Below are positions 1 through 8,430 of a stretch of DNA of 64,000 nt, in pieces. Location of the stretch: contig NZ_JACHZB010000006.1 of the NCBI RefSeq assembly GCF_014193255.1, forward strand, positions 343,635 through 407,634, in the 5' to 3' direction. Both the position numbers and the translations under genes were made by a program. Position 1 is the stretch's first letter. Each line of letters opens with the position of its first letter. The stretch is from Rhizobium sp. BK196. Its GTDB lineage: Bacteria > Pseudomonadota > Alphaproteobacteria > Rhizobiales > Rhizobiaceae. The notes under the pieces are model-generated. The model had not been told where the DNA came from, did no database searches, and saw only the letters and a program-made list of their open reading frames with translations.

Positions 1-99
1 GCCCTTGCCCGTGGCCACAGCGTCGATAAGCAGGTCATCATGGTGCCGTTCGAACTCGTCACGCCGACCAACATGGCCGGCTACGCCCACCAGAACTGA
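1..99 (+). CDS. C-terminal end of a sugar ABC transporter substrate-binding protein (partial)
   Basis: An open frame enters from the left edge and stops at TGA 97-99, giving 32 residues. The ending, with VPFELVTPTN followed by a short tail, resembles the C-terminus of ribose-type periplasmic binding proteins, which often end in a VPFxLVT strand. Only the tail is visible, so ligand and family are inferred. It lies just upstream of an oxidoreductase and a sugar isomerase, as expected for the end of a sugar or polyol uptake operon. A hairpin with a T run follows immediately. Confidence 0.55.
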   Translation, partial: ALARGHSVDKQVIMVPFELVTPTNMAGYAHQN

Positions 100-107
100 T
101 CCTCCCT

Positions 108-144
108 GGCTGGCGTCTCCTCCTCACGAGCGCCGGCCCTTTTT
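108..144 (+). terminator. Hairpin with T run after the binding-protein gene
   Basis: The arms GGCTGGCG (108-115) and CGCCGGCC (131-138) pair over 8 bp with one G-T wobble and a 15-nt loop. TTTTT follows at 140-144. It sits between the binding-protein stop and the next start at 156, so it could terminate transcription or only reduce read-through into the downstream enzymes. Confidence 0.6.
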
Positions 145-155
145 ATGGAGAGCTT

Positions 156-1361
156 ATGAGCGGAATTGTCATCATCGGTGCGGGAGAATGCGGAACACGC
201 GCGGCATTCGCTTTGCGGGAAGCGGGATATTCCGGATCGCTAACCTTGGCGGGCGCCGAACCGCATCTGCCCTACGAACGGCCGCCTTTGTCGAAGCCGA
301 TGGATGGCGCAGTGCAGATGAAGTTGATCTGTGCCGAAGAGGTGCTGGCAGCCGCCGGCATCGACTATCTGAAGGGAGTTTCAGCCTTAAAGCTGGACGC
401 TGATGCTGCTACCATCTTCTTGAGCGACGGTCGGGTCCTGACCTATGAAAAGCTGCTGATGGCCTCCGGCGCGCGCCCAAGAAGGCTTGCTTGTCCGGGC
501 GCGGAACGCGCGCTCGACTTTCGCACCCATGCCGATGCCGAGGCGATTTTCGCCAATGCCCGGCCAGGCCGAAGCGTCGTCATTATCGGCGGCGGCCTGA
601 TCGGCATGGAGCTCGCATCCGTCCTTCGCGGAAAGGGTATCGCGGTCAGTGTCATTGAAGCAGCGCCGAAAATTCTGGGACGCGCCGTTCCGCCGCGATT
701 TGCCGAAAAGCTGCATGTCAGGCACATCGCCGAAGGCGTAGGCTTCCACCTCGATCGGTGTGTTGCCGCCATCAGCGATGACGGTATCCTTCTGACGGAT
801 GGCAGCATGGTTCGTGCGCACGTCGTCGTCAGCGCCATTGGCGTTATGCCGGAGATCACTTTGGCGCAGGAAGCCGGGTTGGCGACAGGCAATGGCATCC
901 TGACAGATGCCCATCTTCGCACCAGCGCGCCAAATATCTTCGCGGCAGGCGACTGCGCAGCCGTGAGCCAGCCCGGTGGCGGTCACACCCGGTTCGAAAG
1001 CTGGCGGAATGCGAGAGCCCAGGCCGAGGTTGCGGCGCGCAATATGACCGGTTCAGCAGAGGCTTTAGCCACGATCCCCTGGTTCTGGTCCGATCAATAT
1101 GACCTTGGCCTCCAGGTGGTTGGCCTGCCGCAGCCGGCGCATCAAAGCGTGGTCCGTTCGCTTGGCGATGGTGAGCTTGAATTCTATCTGGAAGGCGGCC
1201 GTCTCGTCGCCGCAGCCGGACTTGGTGTCGGCAACCGTCTTGCCAAGGATATCAAGCTTGCCGAGATGCTGATTGCAGCCGGCGTTCATCCCGATCCCGC
1301 CGCTCTCGCCGATCCGAGCCTGAACCTCAAGGCGCTCCTGAAGAGCGCAAGGGCGGCATGA
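156..1361 (+). CDS. NAD(P)/FAD-dependent ferredoxin reductase-like oxidoreductase
   Basis: This 401-residue flavoprotein would pass electrons from NAD(P)H to a ferredoxin or Rieske partner. The FAD-binding GxGxxG (G8, G10, G13) opens the protein, YERPPLSK lies at 40-47, a second Rossmann motif GGGLIG at 145-150 binds NAD(P)H, and the FAD-contacting IFAAGDC is at 261-267. A small reductase C-terminal domain follows. This is the rhodocoxin/putidaredoxin reductase family, which also includes the rhizopine-catabolism protein MocF. No ferredoxin or oxygenase is visible in the window; a partner may lie to the left. Start: ATG with GGAG 6 nt upstream. It overlaps the next gene by ATGA, so the two are translationally coupled. 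Family is solid, pathway is open. Confidence 0.85.
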   Translation: MSGIVIIGAGECGTRAAFALREAGYSGSLTLAGAEPHLPYERPPLSKPMDGAVQMKLICAEEVLAAAGIDYLKGVSALKLDADAATIFLSDGRVLTYEKLLMASGARPRRLACPGAERALDFRTHADAEAIFANARPGRSVVIIGGGLIGMELASVLRGKGIAVSVIEAAPKILGRAVPPRFAEKLHVRHIAEGVGFHLDRCVAAISDDGILLTDGSMVRAHVVVSAIGVMPEITLAQEAGLATGNGILTDAHLRTSAPNIFAAGDCAAVSQPGGGHTRFESWRNARAQAEVAARNMTGSAEALATIPWFWSDQYDLGLQVVGLPQPAHQSVVRSLGDGELEFYLEGGRLVAAAGLGVGNRLAKDIKLAEMLIAAGVHPDPAALADPSLNLKALLKSARAA

Positions 1362-2188
1362 TGCAGAAGCTCATGATCTTCCAGTCGCTCTGGGCCATGG
1401 AGCGCCGGCACGCGGACGGATATGAGCGCAGTCTCGATGAGAACATCGCGATGATCGCGGAGGCCGGTTTCGATGGCATCAGCGCCCACTATACGAACCG
1501 CGCCGACGTTATCAGGCTGAATGATGCGATCCGCGGCACCGGATTGAAGATCGAAGGCGTCTGTTTTCCCTGCACAGTCGAGGATTTGCGCCTGCCGCTC
1601 GCGCTTGCCACGGAATTTCCCGTCAGCCATATCGACCTGCAGCCCGATATCCGCCTGCGCCGTGTCGAGGATTGCCTGCCGGTCCTGGATGGCTGGATGC
1701 AGCTTGCAGAGGATGTCGGCGTTCCCGTCTTCATCGAGACCCACCGCAACCGGATGACGACGGATCTGTTCTTTACGCTCGACCTGCTGGAGAAGAGGCC
1801 GGATCTGCCGCTGCTCGCCGACCTCTCGCACTTTACGGTCGCACGCGAGTTTGCCGATCCGGTCGATGCCGAAACTCACGCCATGATCCGTCGCATCCTT
1901 CGGAATGCTCATGCCTTTCACGGCAGGGTCGCATCATGCGAACAGGTGCAGATCGAAATCTCTTTTCCTCACCATCGGCCCTGGGTCGACCTCTTCCTTC
2001 AATGGTGGGACTACGGCACGCGCGATTGGCGCAGTCGCACCGCTTCGAATGCCGAGCTGGTCTTCACCTGCGAGTTGGGGCCGCAGCCCTACGCGATCAC
2101 CGGGCGAGACGGGAACGACACCACCGATCGATGGGCCGAAGCTCTACTGCTTCGGCAGATGCTTCGTGATCTCTGGGCTGGGATGTGA
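1358..2188 (+). CDS. Sugar phosphate isomerase/epimerase-like TIM barrel protein
   Basis: A 276-residue protein of the xylose isomerase-like TIM barrel / AP endonuclease 2 superfamily, used for keto-sugar or inositol-derivative isomerisation. Likely metal ligands are visible: E127 and H129 in FIETHR, and D155 and H158 in ADLSHFT. The start overlaps the upstream flavoprotein stop (ATGA). With the sugar-binding-protein tail at the left edge this looks like the last gene of a sugar or polyol catabolic operon. Substrate cannot be read from the sequence. Confidence 0.8.
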   Translation: MMQKLMIFQSLWAMERRHADGYERSLDENIAMIAEAGFDGISAHYTNRADVIRLNDAIRGTGLKIEGVCFPCTVEDLRLPLALATEFPVSHIDLQPDIRLRRVEDCLPVLDGWMQLAEDVGVPVFIETHRNRMTTDLFFTLDLLEKRPDLPLLADLSHFTVAREFADPVDAETHAMIRRILRNAHAFHGRVASCEQVQIEISFPHHRPWVDLFLQWWDYGTRDWRSRTASNAELVFTCELGPQPYAITGRDGNDTTDRWAEALLLRQMLRDLWAGM

Positions 2189-2213
2189 TCGCTATGGCTC
2201 CTTTGGCCGCAAC

Positions 2214-2252
2214 CCGGGATGGATGATCTCGTCTCGAAATCATCCATCCCGG
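2214..2252 (+). terminator. Perfect 14-bp hairpin after the isomerase gene
   Basis: CCGGGATGGATGAT (2214-2227) is followed after 11 nt by its exact complement ATCATCCATCCCGG (2239-2252). It lies 25 nt after the stop codon. There is no T run on either side, so it may act as an RNA-stabilising 3' end or a Rho-assisted terminator rather than a classical intrinsic one. Confidence 0.55.
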
Positions 2253-2283
2253 ATATGCCCGCGATATTGGCGGAGGAGCCCAT

Positions 2284-2466
2284 CTATTCATCGGACAAAG
2301 CGAGGTCACGGCGCAGCCAGGATGGGAAGGTGTCGAAGCCGTTCACCATGCGATGACGTCTCCACCGGGCAACGATCGTTGCGACGAGAATCTCTCTGAA
2401 ACTGAACCGCGAGCAAAGCTCGCCCATGGATGTTGCCAGGCTTTCGCCGGCGTGTTGATTGGTCAT
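2284..2466 (-). CDS. Small DUF1127-like protein (hypothetical)
   Basis: A 60-residue reading frame ends in a basic segment (RWRRHR) followed by a short linker and LRRDLALSDE. This resembles the C-terminal half of DUF1127 (YjiS-like) proteins, which typically read RWRRRR...LRDIGL. Such small arginine-rich proteins are numerous in rhizobia, and some are linked to phosphate and central carbon regulation through RNA binding. No clear Shine-Dalgarno sequence precedes the ATG at 2466, so start and reality are uncertain. It sits alone in an otherwise empty 0.8-kb gap. Confidence 0.4.
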   Translation of the reverse strand: MTNQHAGESLATSMGELCSRFSFREILVATIVARWRRHRMVNGFDTFPSWLRRDLALSDE

Positions 2467-3047
2467 GATTATCAGCGGTCAGAATTCCAAACCGCCCCTC
2501 TTTCAAGCTGAGAGTGCGTAGCGTCGTGCGCGAACGTTGCCGTGCCCAGACGCCGCGAGCGAAAATGGGTGCCATCTCTGGATGGTGAAGCTTGAAAGGT
2601 CTCGGAAATGATCGAGGGTTAGGAGCTTCGAAGGCCTATGCCAAAGAGGCGTTGGACGAAGAAATAACTGTCATTGCACGCCTCCATTGTTGAGTTGCTC
2701 CGGCGCAATCATTAGCCGATTGCAAAAGTACAGGCAAGAGCGCGGTCTCGCATTTGAAAGCCGACGGCGGGATCGTGGCGAGAACATGTCGCGGTTCTGG
2801 ACGTTGCCCCGGCATCGCGATTGCCGATTTTCACTGGCAACCGATCTGGCTTTTCCGTCGGCGATTGACCGCGCCGAGAACATCGTCATAATAAATTTGC
2901 ACACGTGCTCAATTTTGTCATTTGGCCGTTACGTTAGCCCCCTAGAGCGGGATATGCCACGTTTTCGTGGGGCTTTCGGAACGGCCGTCAACGCCAGTGA
3001 TGACCCGTCAAGAGGCCTCACACTGCTCTTCTGGGGAGATGAAGAAA
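2467..3047. other. Non-coding leader region upstream of the phosphodiester-transporter operon
   Basis: No convincing gene is present here. Open frames in this stretch lack ribosome sites and family features. The right half becomes AT-rich near 2890-2930 and holds the palindrome at 2897-2912. The binding-protein start at 3048 is preceded by GGGGAG. Confidence 0.5.
2897..2912. promoter_or_regulatory. Candidate LacI-type operator
   Basis: TTGCACACGTGCTCAA has dyad symmetry in 12 of 16 positions (TTG-N2-CACGTG-N2-CAA) with a central CG, the usual form of a LacI-family site. It lies about 135 bp upstream of an operon that contains its own LacI regulator (8414-9421). The assignment to that regulator is inference. 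Confidence 0.45.
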
Positions 3048-4394
3048 ATGACTCTTTTGCCGAACCTGAAATCCCTTACCGTCGCGGCCGCCATCCTGGC
3101 TTCGACCTCTGCATTCGCGCTTGCCAAGGATGTCCACATAAGCGTCTGGGCCGGAGGCACCGGCCCGAACGACGTCTATCGCCTCGACGCCATCGAGATC
3201 GCAGCCCAGCAGTTGCAGCGCGAAGCTGCGTTGAAGGGCGAAGACCTGAAAATCACCGTCGAGAAAAAGCCCTATTCCGCCTGGGAAGATTTCAAGCAGG
3301 CGCTGACCCTTGCTGCAGAAGCCAAGACCGCTCCGAACATCGTCGTCAGCGGTCATGAAGACATTGCGCCCTGGTCGCAGGCCGGTCTCATCGTTCCGAT
3401 CGAGGACTATGTCGATCTCGACTCCTGGCCGTTTAGCGACATCTATGAAAATCTGTTGAAGATCGCCTCCTACAACGGCACCGTCTATGGCATTCCGCAG
3501 GATGCCGAATCTCGGCCGATGTTCTTCTGGAAGCCCTACATGAAGGCGATCGGTTACAGCGACGCAGATCTCGATGCCTTGCCCCAGAGTGTCCAGGACG
3601 GCAAGTACACGATGAAGAACCTGCTCGAAGACGCCAAGAAGATGCAGGACAAGGGCCTCGTTCAGGCCGGTTACGGTTTTTATCCGCGCGCCAGCAACGG
3701 TCCTGATTACTGGCAGTTTTACACCAGCTTCGGCGGCACGATGGAAGAGGGCGGCAAGCTCGTCTTCGACAAGGCAGCGATGACTCGCACCTATCAGTTC
3801 TTCGCCGATGCAGTTAAATCAGGCGTCACCAAGAAGAACCACATCGGCATGCCGGGCGATCAGTGGTGGAAGGAAGTCGCCACCGGCAAGGCCGGTATCT
3901 GGGATGGCGGCACCTGGCACTATGCCCGCCTCGTCAACCAGGAAGGCCTCAAGGACTTCTTCGGCAACGTGATCTTCACGCTCATTCCGGCCGGCGAAGG
4001 CGGCAAGGCCAACACGCTGACGCATCCGCTTGTCTACCTCCTGACCGCAGGTCACGACCAGGAAGACACCGAGATCGCCGCTCAATTGGTCAAGATCGCC
4101 TCCGAGCCACGCACCAACGCCTTGCATGCGATCAAATCAGCCCATCTCGGCATCTCCAAGTCGGAATCCACCGTGGATTTCTACGCGGCCGACCGATGGA
4201 CCCGCGAAGCCACCGAGCGCCTGCTGCCGCATGCCAATGCGATGCCGAACAATTCCGATTTCGGCAAGTACTGGAACATCATGTGGAAGAACCTGGAAGC
4301 ATCCTGGACCGGCGCCAAGACCGTAGACGCCGCGGTCGGTGATGCCGAGAGCGAGCTGAAGAGCACGCTCGGCGACAAGATCGTCATCCGCTAA
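3048..4394 (+). CDS. ABC transporter extracellular solute-binding protein (family 1)
   Basis: A 448-residue periplasmic binding protein that captures the solute and delivers it to the permeases encoded next. The N-terminus has a signal peptide with hydrophobic core SLTVAAAILASTSAFA, then the mature domain beginning near KDVHISVWAGG, typical of the large carbohydrate-binding family 1. Start choice: the ATG at 3048 has GGGGAG 9 nt upstream, while the in-frame ATG at 3039 abuts that site and the one at 2967 lacks one. It leads an operon with two permeases, an ATPase, a glycerophosphodiesterase, a LacI regulator and an inositol-phosphatase-like enzyme. That context suggests a phosphodiester or polyol-phosphate ligand. 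Confidence 0.88.
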   Translation: MTLLPNLKSLTVAAAILASTSAFALAKDVHISVWAGGTGPNDVYRLDAIEIAAQQLQREAALKGEDLKITVEKKPYSAWEDFKQALTLAAEAKTAPNIVVSGHEDIAPWSQAGLIVPIEDYVDLDSWPFSDIYENLLKIASYNGTVYGIPQDAESRPMFFWKPYMKAIGYSDADLDALPQSVQDGKYTMKNLLEDAKKMQDKGLVQAGYGFYPRASNGPDYWQFYTSFGGTMEEGGKLVFDKAAMTRTYQFFADAVKSGVTKKNHIGMPGDQWWKEVATGKAGIWDGGTWHYARLVNQEGLKDFFGNVIFTLIPAGEGGKANTLTHPLVYLLTAGHDQEDTEIAAQLVKIASEPRTNALHAIKSAHLGISKSESTVDFYAADRWTREATERLLPHANAMPNNSDFGKYWNIMWKNLEASWTGAKTVDAAVGDAESELKSTLGDKIVIR

Positions 4395-4410
4395 GATCGA
4401 GGCACTCTGC

Positions 4411-4432
4411 CGGGTGGCGGCACCGCCGCCCG
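4411..4432 (+). other. Intergenic stem-loop between binding protein and permease genes
   Basis: CGGGTGGC (4411-4418) pairs with GCCGCCCG (4425-4432) with one G-T wobble and a 6-nt loop. There is no T run. Such hairpins after binding-protein genes commonly protect the upstream mRNA from 3' decay, giving more binding protein than permease. Confidence 0.5.
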
Positions 4433-4457
4433 ATCGGTCCGCGATGAGGGGGCTTCC

Positions 4458-5759
4458 ATGAAATCGTCCAGAGCGCTCGGACTGGTGATGATCGCGCCTG
4501 CCGCGATCATGATCGTCTTGTTCTTCTTGATGCCGGTGGTTCTGACGGCGGTCTTCTCGATGACCAACATGACAACCGCGACCGGCATTTCCGTCGGCGT
4601 CTACCAGATCGCACCCAACTCTCTGATCGCGCTGAAAACGGCGATGCCCGAGATCGCGGCCGAAATGGCCGAACCGCGCTATACGATCGACGAGGCGGGC
4701 CTCGCGGCCGTCGAGGGTCTCGGGCTTGCGCCGGGGATTGCCGCCGAATTGCGCACCAAACATATGGGCGAGGTCTTTCCGACACGCCGCGACGTCGAGC
4801 GGATGATCAAGGATCTCGCCGACCGGCCTTCAACCCGCGACGTCAAGCAGATTTCCGAACAGTTCAATCGTTCCGTTCTCAACACCCGCTTCGACAGCAA
4901 GGAGCAGCTCTTTTCAGCGCTGGACGATCTGGGTTTCAAACTGACGCCGGAACAGAAAGAAACTGTCGCCAAGACCACCTATACCGGCTGGGTGTGGACA
5001 TCAGACAATTTCTCGCGCATGACCGCTTCGCCCGACATGGCGCGGGTGCTTTTCAACACCGCGCTCTATGTCGCGCTGGTGCTGATACTCTTCAATGTCG
5101 GTTATGCGCTGCTGCTCGCTATTTGGACGCATTACATGCCGCCGACGCTGGCTTCGATCTTTCGCGGCATTTGGCTTCTGCCGCGGATTACCCCCGTCGT
5201 CATCTACGTGATGCTGTGGAAATGGCTTGCCTGGGATACGGGCTTCATTTCAATCCTGATGGGCAAGTTCGGCTATCCGCCGAAGAACTACCTGCTCGAC
5301 AGCGCTTACAATGCCTGGTTCTTCGTCGTGCTGATCAACGGCTTCATCGGCGCCTCGATGGGCATGCTGGTCTTTTCCTCGGCGATGAAGGCCATTCCGA
5401 AGAGCCAGTTCTATGCGAGCGAGGTGGACGGCGCCTCGCGCTGGCAGCAGATCCGCTACATCATCCTGCCGCAGATGCGTTGGCCGATCCTCTTCGTCAC
5501 CTGCTATCAGACGCTGTCGCTGCTTGCCTCCTTCAATGAAATCCTGCTCGCCACCAATGGCGGACCGGGCAACGCGACCGAGGTCTGGGCGCTCTCCGCC
5601 TATCACACGGCCCTCAGGAATTATGCCGGCAATCTCGAATACGGGCTGGGTGCCGCCATGGCGCTGGTCCTCGTCGTTATCGGCGTGGCGCTATCGCTCC
5701 TTTATCTGCGCGTCTTCAACTATGGCACGCTCGTCGCCAAGCCCTTGATCGAGGATTGA
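4458..5759 (+). CDS. ABC transporter permease, MalF-like, with a large extracytoplasmic insertion
   Basis: A 433-residue inner-membrane permease. One transmembrane helix (about 7-34) is followed by a long hydrophilic stretch (about 36-195), then a conventional block of further membrane helices. The coupling-loop motif SEVDGAS...ILP near residue 320 contacts the ATPase. Ordinary sugar permeases of this type have about 300 residues, so the roughly 140-residue insertion between helices 1 and 2 is the odd feature. It recalls, in position, the periplasmic P2 domain of MalF but shows no obvious similarity to it. Start: ATG 4458 after GAGGGGG. It is followed without gap by its partner permease. Confidence 0.87.
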   Translation: MKSSRALGLVMIAPAAIMIVLFFLMPVVLTAVFSMTNMTTATGISVGVYQIAPNSLIALKTAMPEIAAEMAEPRYTIDEAGLAAVEGLGLAPGIAAELRTKHMGEVFPTRRDVERMIKDLADRPSTRDVKQISEQFNRSVLNTRFDSKEQLFSALDDLGFKLTPEQKETVAKTTYTGWVWTSDNFSRMTASPDMARVLFNTALYVALVLILFNVGYALLLAIWTHYMPPTLASIFRGIWLLPRITPVVIYVMLWKWLAWDTGFISILMGKFGYPPKNYLLDSAYNAWFFVVLINGFIGASMGMLVFSSAMKAIPKSQFYASEVDGASRWQQIRYIILPQMRWPILFVTCYQTLSLLASFNEILLATNGGPGNATEVWALSAYHTALRNYAGNLEYGLGAAMALVLVVIGVALSLLYLRVFNYGTLVAKPLIED

Positions 5760-5761
5760 CC

Positions 5762-6604
5762 ATGGCCGAACGATCACAGCCCTCGGCAAATTATCGCAGC
5801 TGGCCAGTCATATCGGCGCTGACCATCGTCAGCCTGCCGCTGATCTTGATGTATGTCTATCTCTTCCTCGACACGGTGACAGTGAAGCAGCCGGATGCGC
5901 TTCTGCCCTCCGGCTTGACGCTCGCCCACTGGCGTTTCCTGTGGCAGACGACGGCGGGCAAGGCGAACATCTGGCATGTGACGCTGAACACGTTGTTGTT
6001 TTCGGCCTGCACCACCAGCCTGGTGCTCATGGTCTCGTCGATGGCAGGCTACGTGCTGTCGCGGCTAAACGTGCCGGCGCGCGGCTTCTTCCTCGCCGGC
6101 GTGATGGTGCTGCACGCCTTCCCGTCGGTGACGCTGATCATCGCGATCTTCATCGTGCTGCAGATGATCGGCCTATACAATTCGCTGATCGGCGTCATCC
6201 TGGTGAAGGCGGCGATCGACCTTCCGCTCGGCATCTGGCTGATGAAGGGTTTTTACGACACCGTGCCTTGGGAAATCGAAATGGCCGGCGTCGTCGACGG
6301 CGCCTCGCGTTTCCGCGTCTGGCGAAGCCTCGTTCTGCCGCAGGTCAAGCCTGGCATCATGGCGCTCGGCCTGTTCTCCTTCCTTGCCGGCTGGGGCGAA
6401 TTCATCCTGCCGCAGGTGCTGGCGCCGGGCAATCAGGTGCAGGTGCTCTCGGTCTATCTCGCGGGCTTCCTCGCCGACGACAACAATTACGATTTCAACA
6501 TGTTCAAGGCGGTTGGCCTCTTCTACCTCATTCCGGTGCTGATCGCTTACGCGCTCTTCAACAAATATCTCATGAACATCTACGGCGGCGGGAGCAAAGG
6601 CTGA
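5762..6604 (+). CDS. ABC transporter permease, MalG-like
   Basis: A 280-residue permease with about six membrane helices and the EAA-type coupling motif (MAGVVDGASRFRVW, then LVLPQVKPG). It pairs with the preceding MalF-like protein to form the channel. The start is ATG 5762, 6 nt after GAGGA; the TTG at 5756 in the same frame is less likely. The stop codon overlaps the ATPase start (TGATG), so translation is coupled. Confidence 0.88.
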   Translation: MAERSQPSANYRSWPVISALTIVSLPLILMYVYLFLDTVTVKQPDALLPSGLTLAHWRFLWQTTAGKANIWHVTLNTLLFSACTTSLVLMVSSMAGYVLSRLNVPARGFFLAGVMVLHAFPSVTLIIAIFIVLQMIGLYNSLIGVILVKAAIDLPLGIWLMKGFYDTVPWEIEMAGVVDGASRFRVWRSLVLPQVKPGIMALGLFSFLAGWGEFILPQVLAPGNQVQVLSVYLAGFLADDNNYDFNMFKAVGLFYLIPVLIAYALFNKYLMNIYGGGSKG

Positions 6605-7653
6605 TGCGCATCCTCCTCGACAATTTCTCGAAGAGCTTCGGCTCCACCAAGGTCATCGAGAACATGAAGCTCGAAGTCGGCAGCGGCGAGATGCTGGCCC
6701 TGCTCGGCCCTTCCGGCTGCGGCAAGTCGACGACGCTCTTTTCTGTCTGCGGCATCCATAGGCCGAGCAGCGGGCGCATCCTCTTTGGCGACCGCGACGT
6801 GACGGACCTGCCGAGCCAGGCCCGCAACGTCGGCGTCGTATTCCAGTCCTATGCGCTCTATCCGCACATGACGGTTGCCGAAAACATCGGTTTTCCCCTC
6901 AAGGTGAAGGGCGTCAACGCCACAGAAATCCGCAAGCAGGTCGAGCGCATTTCCGGGCTTGTTCACATCAGCAACCTCATGGAACGCCGGCCAGCCGAGC
7001 TTTCGGGCGGTCAGCAGCAGCGTGTGGCACTTGCCCGCGCCCTCATCCGCAAGCCGGATGTGCTGCTGCTCGACGAACCACTCGCCAATCTCGATGCCAA
7101 GCTGCGGCTTGAAATGCGTTCTGAAATCCGCCGCATCCAGCGCGAGACCGGTATCACCGCCATCCTCGTCACTCACGATCAGGTGGAGGCGATGAGCATG
7201 TGCGACCGCATCGCCATCATGAAGGAAGGCGAGATCGTGCAGATCGCGACACCAGCCGAAATGTACAACGACCCGCGGACGTCCTTCGTCGCCGGCTTCC
7301 TCGGCAATCCGCCGATTACCTTCCTGCGCGGCGTCATGAAGGATGGCGCTTTCGCCATGCCGGAGAGCGAAATCCGCGTGCCGGTATCGGTCCAGGCTGC
7401 CGAGGGCACAAAGCTGACGCTCGGCGTGCGCCCAGAGCATTTCCATCCTGCCGGTGACGTCCCCATTGCCGGGAAGGTCACCTTCGCCGAAACGCAGGGC
7501 CGCGAAAACCTTTACGACGTGCAACTCGCCGGCGGTTGGCTGCTGCGCTCCATCCAGCCGGTCCGCAATGACATCACCATCGGCGACGAGGTGAAGTGGG
7601 CGATTGACAGCAAGGGCCTGTTCGTCTTCGACGAAGAAGGCCGGAGGCTCTGA
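6604..7653 (+). CDS. ABC transporter ATP-binding protein, MalK/UgpC type
   Basis: A 349-residue ATPase that powers the transporter. It shows Walker A GPSGCGKST (about 37-45), the Q-loop in FQSYALYPHM, the signature LSGGQQQR, Walker B LLLDEPLANLD and the switch histidine in VTHDQ. A C-terminal OB-fold regulatory domain (LGVRPEHF) marks the CUT1/MalK subfamily, used for di- and oligosaccharides and for glycerol-3-phosphate and its diesters (UgpC). The start overlaps the upstream permease stop. The open frame extends upstream, but that part is the permease read in another frame. Confidence 0.9.
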   Translation: MRILLDNFSKSFGSTKVIENMKLEVGSGEMLALLGPSGCGKSTTLFSVCGIHRPSSGRILFGDRDVTDLPSQARNVGVVFQSYALYPHMTVAENIGFPLKVKGVNATEIRKQVERISGLVHISNLMERRPAELSGGQQQRVALARALIRKPDVLLLDEPLANLDAKLRLEMRSEIRRIQRETGITAILVTHDQVEAMSMCDRIAIMKEGEIVQIATPAEMYNDPRTSFVAGFLGNPPITFLRGVMKDGAFAMPESEIRVPVSVQAAEGTKLTLGVRPEHFHPAGDVPIAGKVTFAETQGRENLYDVQLAGGWLLRSIQPVRNDITIGDEVKWAIDSKGLFVFDEEGRRL

Positions 7654-7656
7654 GGG

Positions 7657-8430
7657 ATGCGTGATTTTTCCAGTTTTTTCGAACGTTACGGCTGGCCCCG
7701 CGACAAGGGATATCTCCCTTTCTGCATCGGCCATCGCGGCGCGAGCGGGCATGAGCGGGAGAATACGCTCGAAGCCTTCCAGCGTGCCGCCGAACTCGGT
7801 GCGGAGATGTGGGAACTGGACACGCAGCTTACCCGGGACGGCGTGGTCGTGGTCTCTCACGACGATCATCTTGAACGCGTCTTCGGCGTCGACAGGCGCA
7901 TTTCCCAAATGACGGCCGCCGAACTTGCCACTCTCGAAGGTGTCAATGTTCCGACCTTCGAGGGGGTCGCCGCTCTCGCACGGCGGACCAATACGGGCCT
8001 ATATATCGAGCTGAAGGAGCCCGGCACCGGACTTCTGTGCTGGAAGCATCTTAGCGAAAAGAACCAGCGCTTTGCCTGCCTCGGCTCCTTCGATACCGCA
8101 CAAGTGCGCGAACTTCGCGATGCGGGCTGCGATTATCCGCTCTCGGTGCTCATCCGCGTTGGACACGATCCGCATGCGGCGGGTGACGAGGCTGGCGCTA
8201 ATATCCTGCATCTCTGCTGGGAACGAGCCGGCGAACGGCCGCAGGATCTCGTAAACGAAGAGCTGATGCAGCGCACTTTCAGTAAGGGCCGCGAGATCGT
8301 GCTGTGGCATGAAGAGCGGCCGGCCATCCTTTCCGACATCATGAAACTTCCGGTGCTCGGCATCTGCACGGACTTGCCCGATCTGATGCGCCCGGCCCCA
8401 GGGGACGAAAGACATGGCAGACAAGGATAA
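7657..8430 (+). CDS. Glycerophosphodiester phosphodiesterase family protein
   Basis: A 257-residue GDPD-family enzyme, expected to cleave a phosphodiester into an alcohol and a phosphomonoester. The catalytic signature is complete: H26-R27 in IGHRGAS, E36-N37 in RENT, E53 and D55 in WELDTQ, and H68 in VVSHDDH. No signal peptide is seen, so it acts in the cytoplasm on imported substrate. It follows the ATPase by 3 nt after a GGAGG-rich site and overlaps the LacI gene by 17 nt. The same operon encodes an inositol-phosphatase-like enzyme that could remove the remaining phosphate. Confidence 0.9.
   Translation: MRDFSSFFERYGWPRDKGYLPFCIGHRGASGHERENTLEAFQRAAELGAEMWELDTQLTRDGVVVVSHDDHLERVFGVDRRISQMTAAELATLEGVNVPTFEGVAALARRTNTGLYIELKEPGTGLLCWKHLSEKNQRFACLGSFDTAQVRELRDAGCDYPLSVLIRVGHDPHAAGDEAGANILHLCWERAGERPQDLVNEELMQRTFSKGREIVLWHEERPAILSDIMKLPVLGICTDLPDLMRPAPGDERHGRQG

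Noticed and set aside
2687..3358. Long plus-strand open frame of 223 codons across the operon leader
   Set aside because: It overlaps the start of the binding-protein gene in another frame, has no family features, and its translation is arginine/serine-rich, as expected for out-of-frame GC-rich DNA.
6580..7908. 442-codon minus-strand frame opposite the MalK-like ATPase
   Set aside because: Antisense of a gene with all ABC ATPase motifs; it also crosses the boundary into the GDPD gene.
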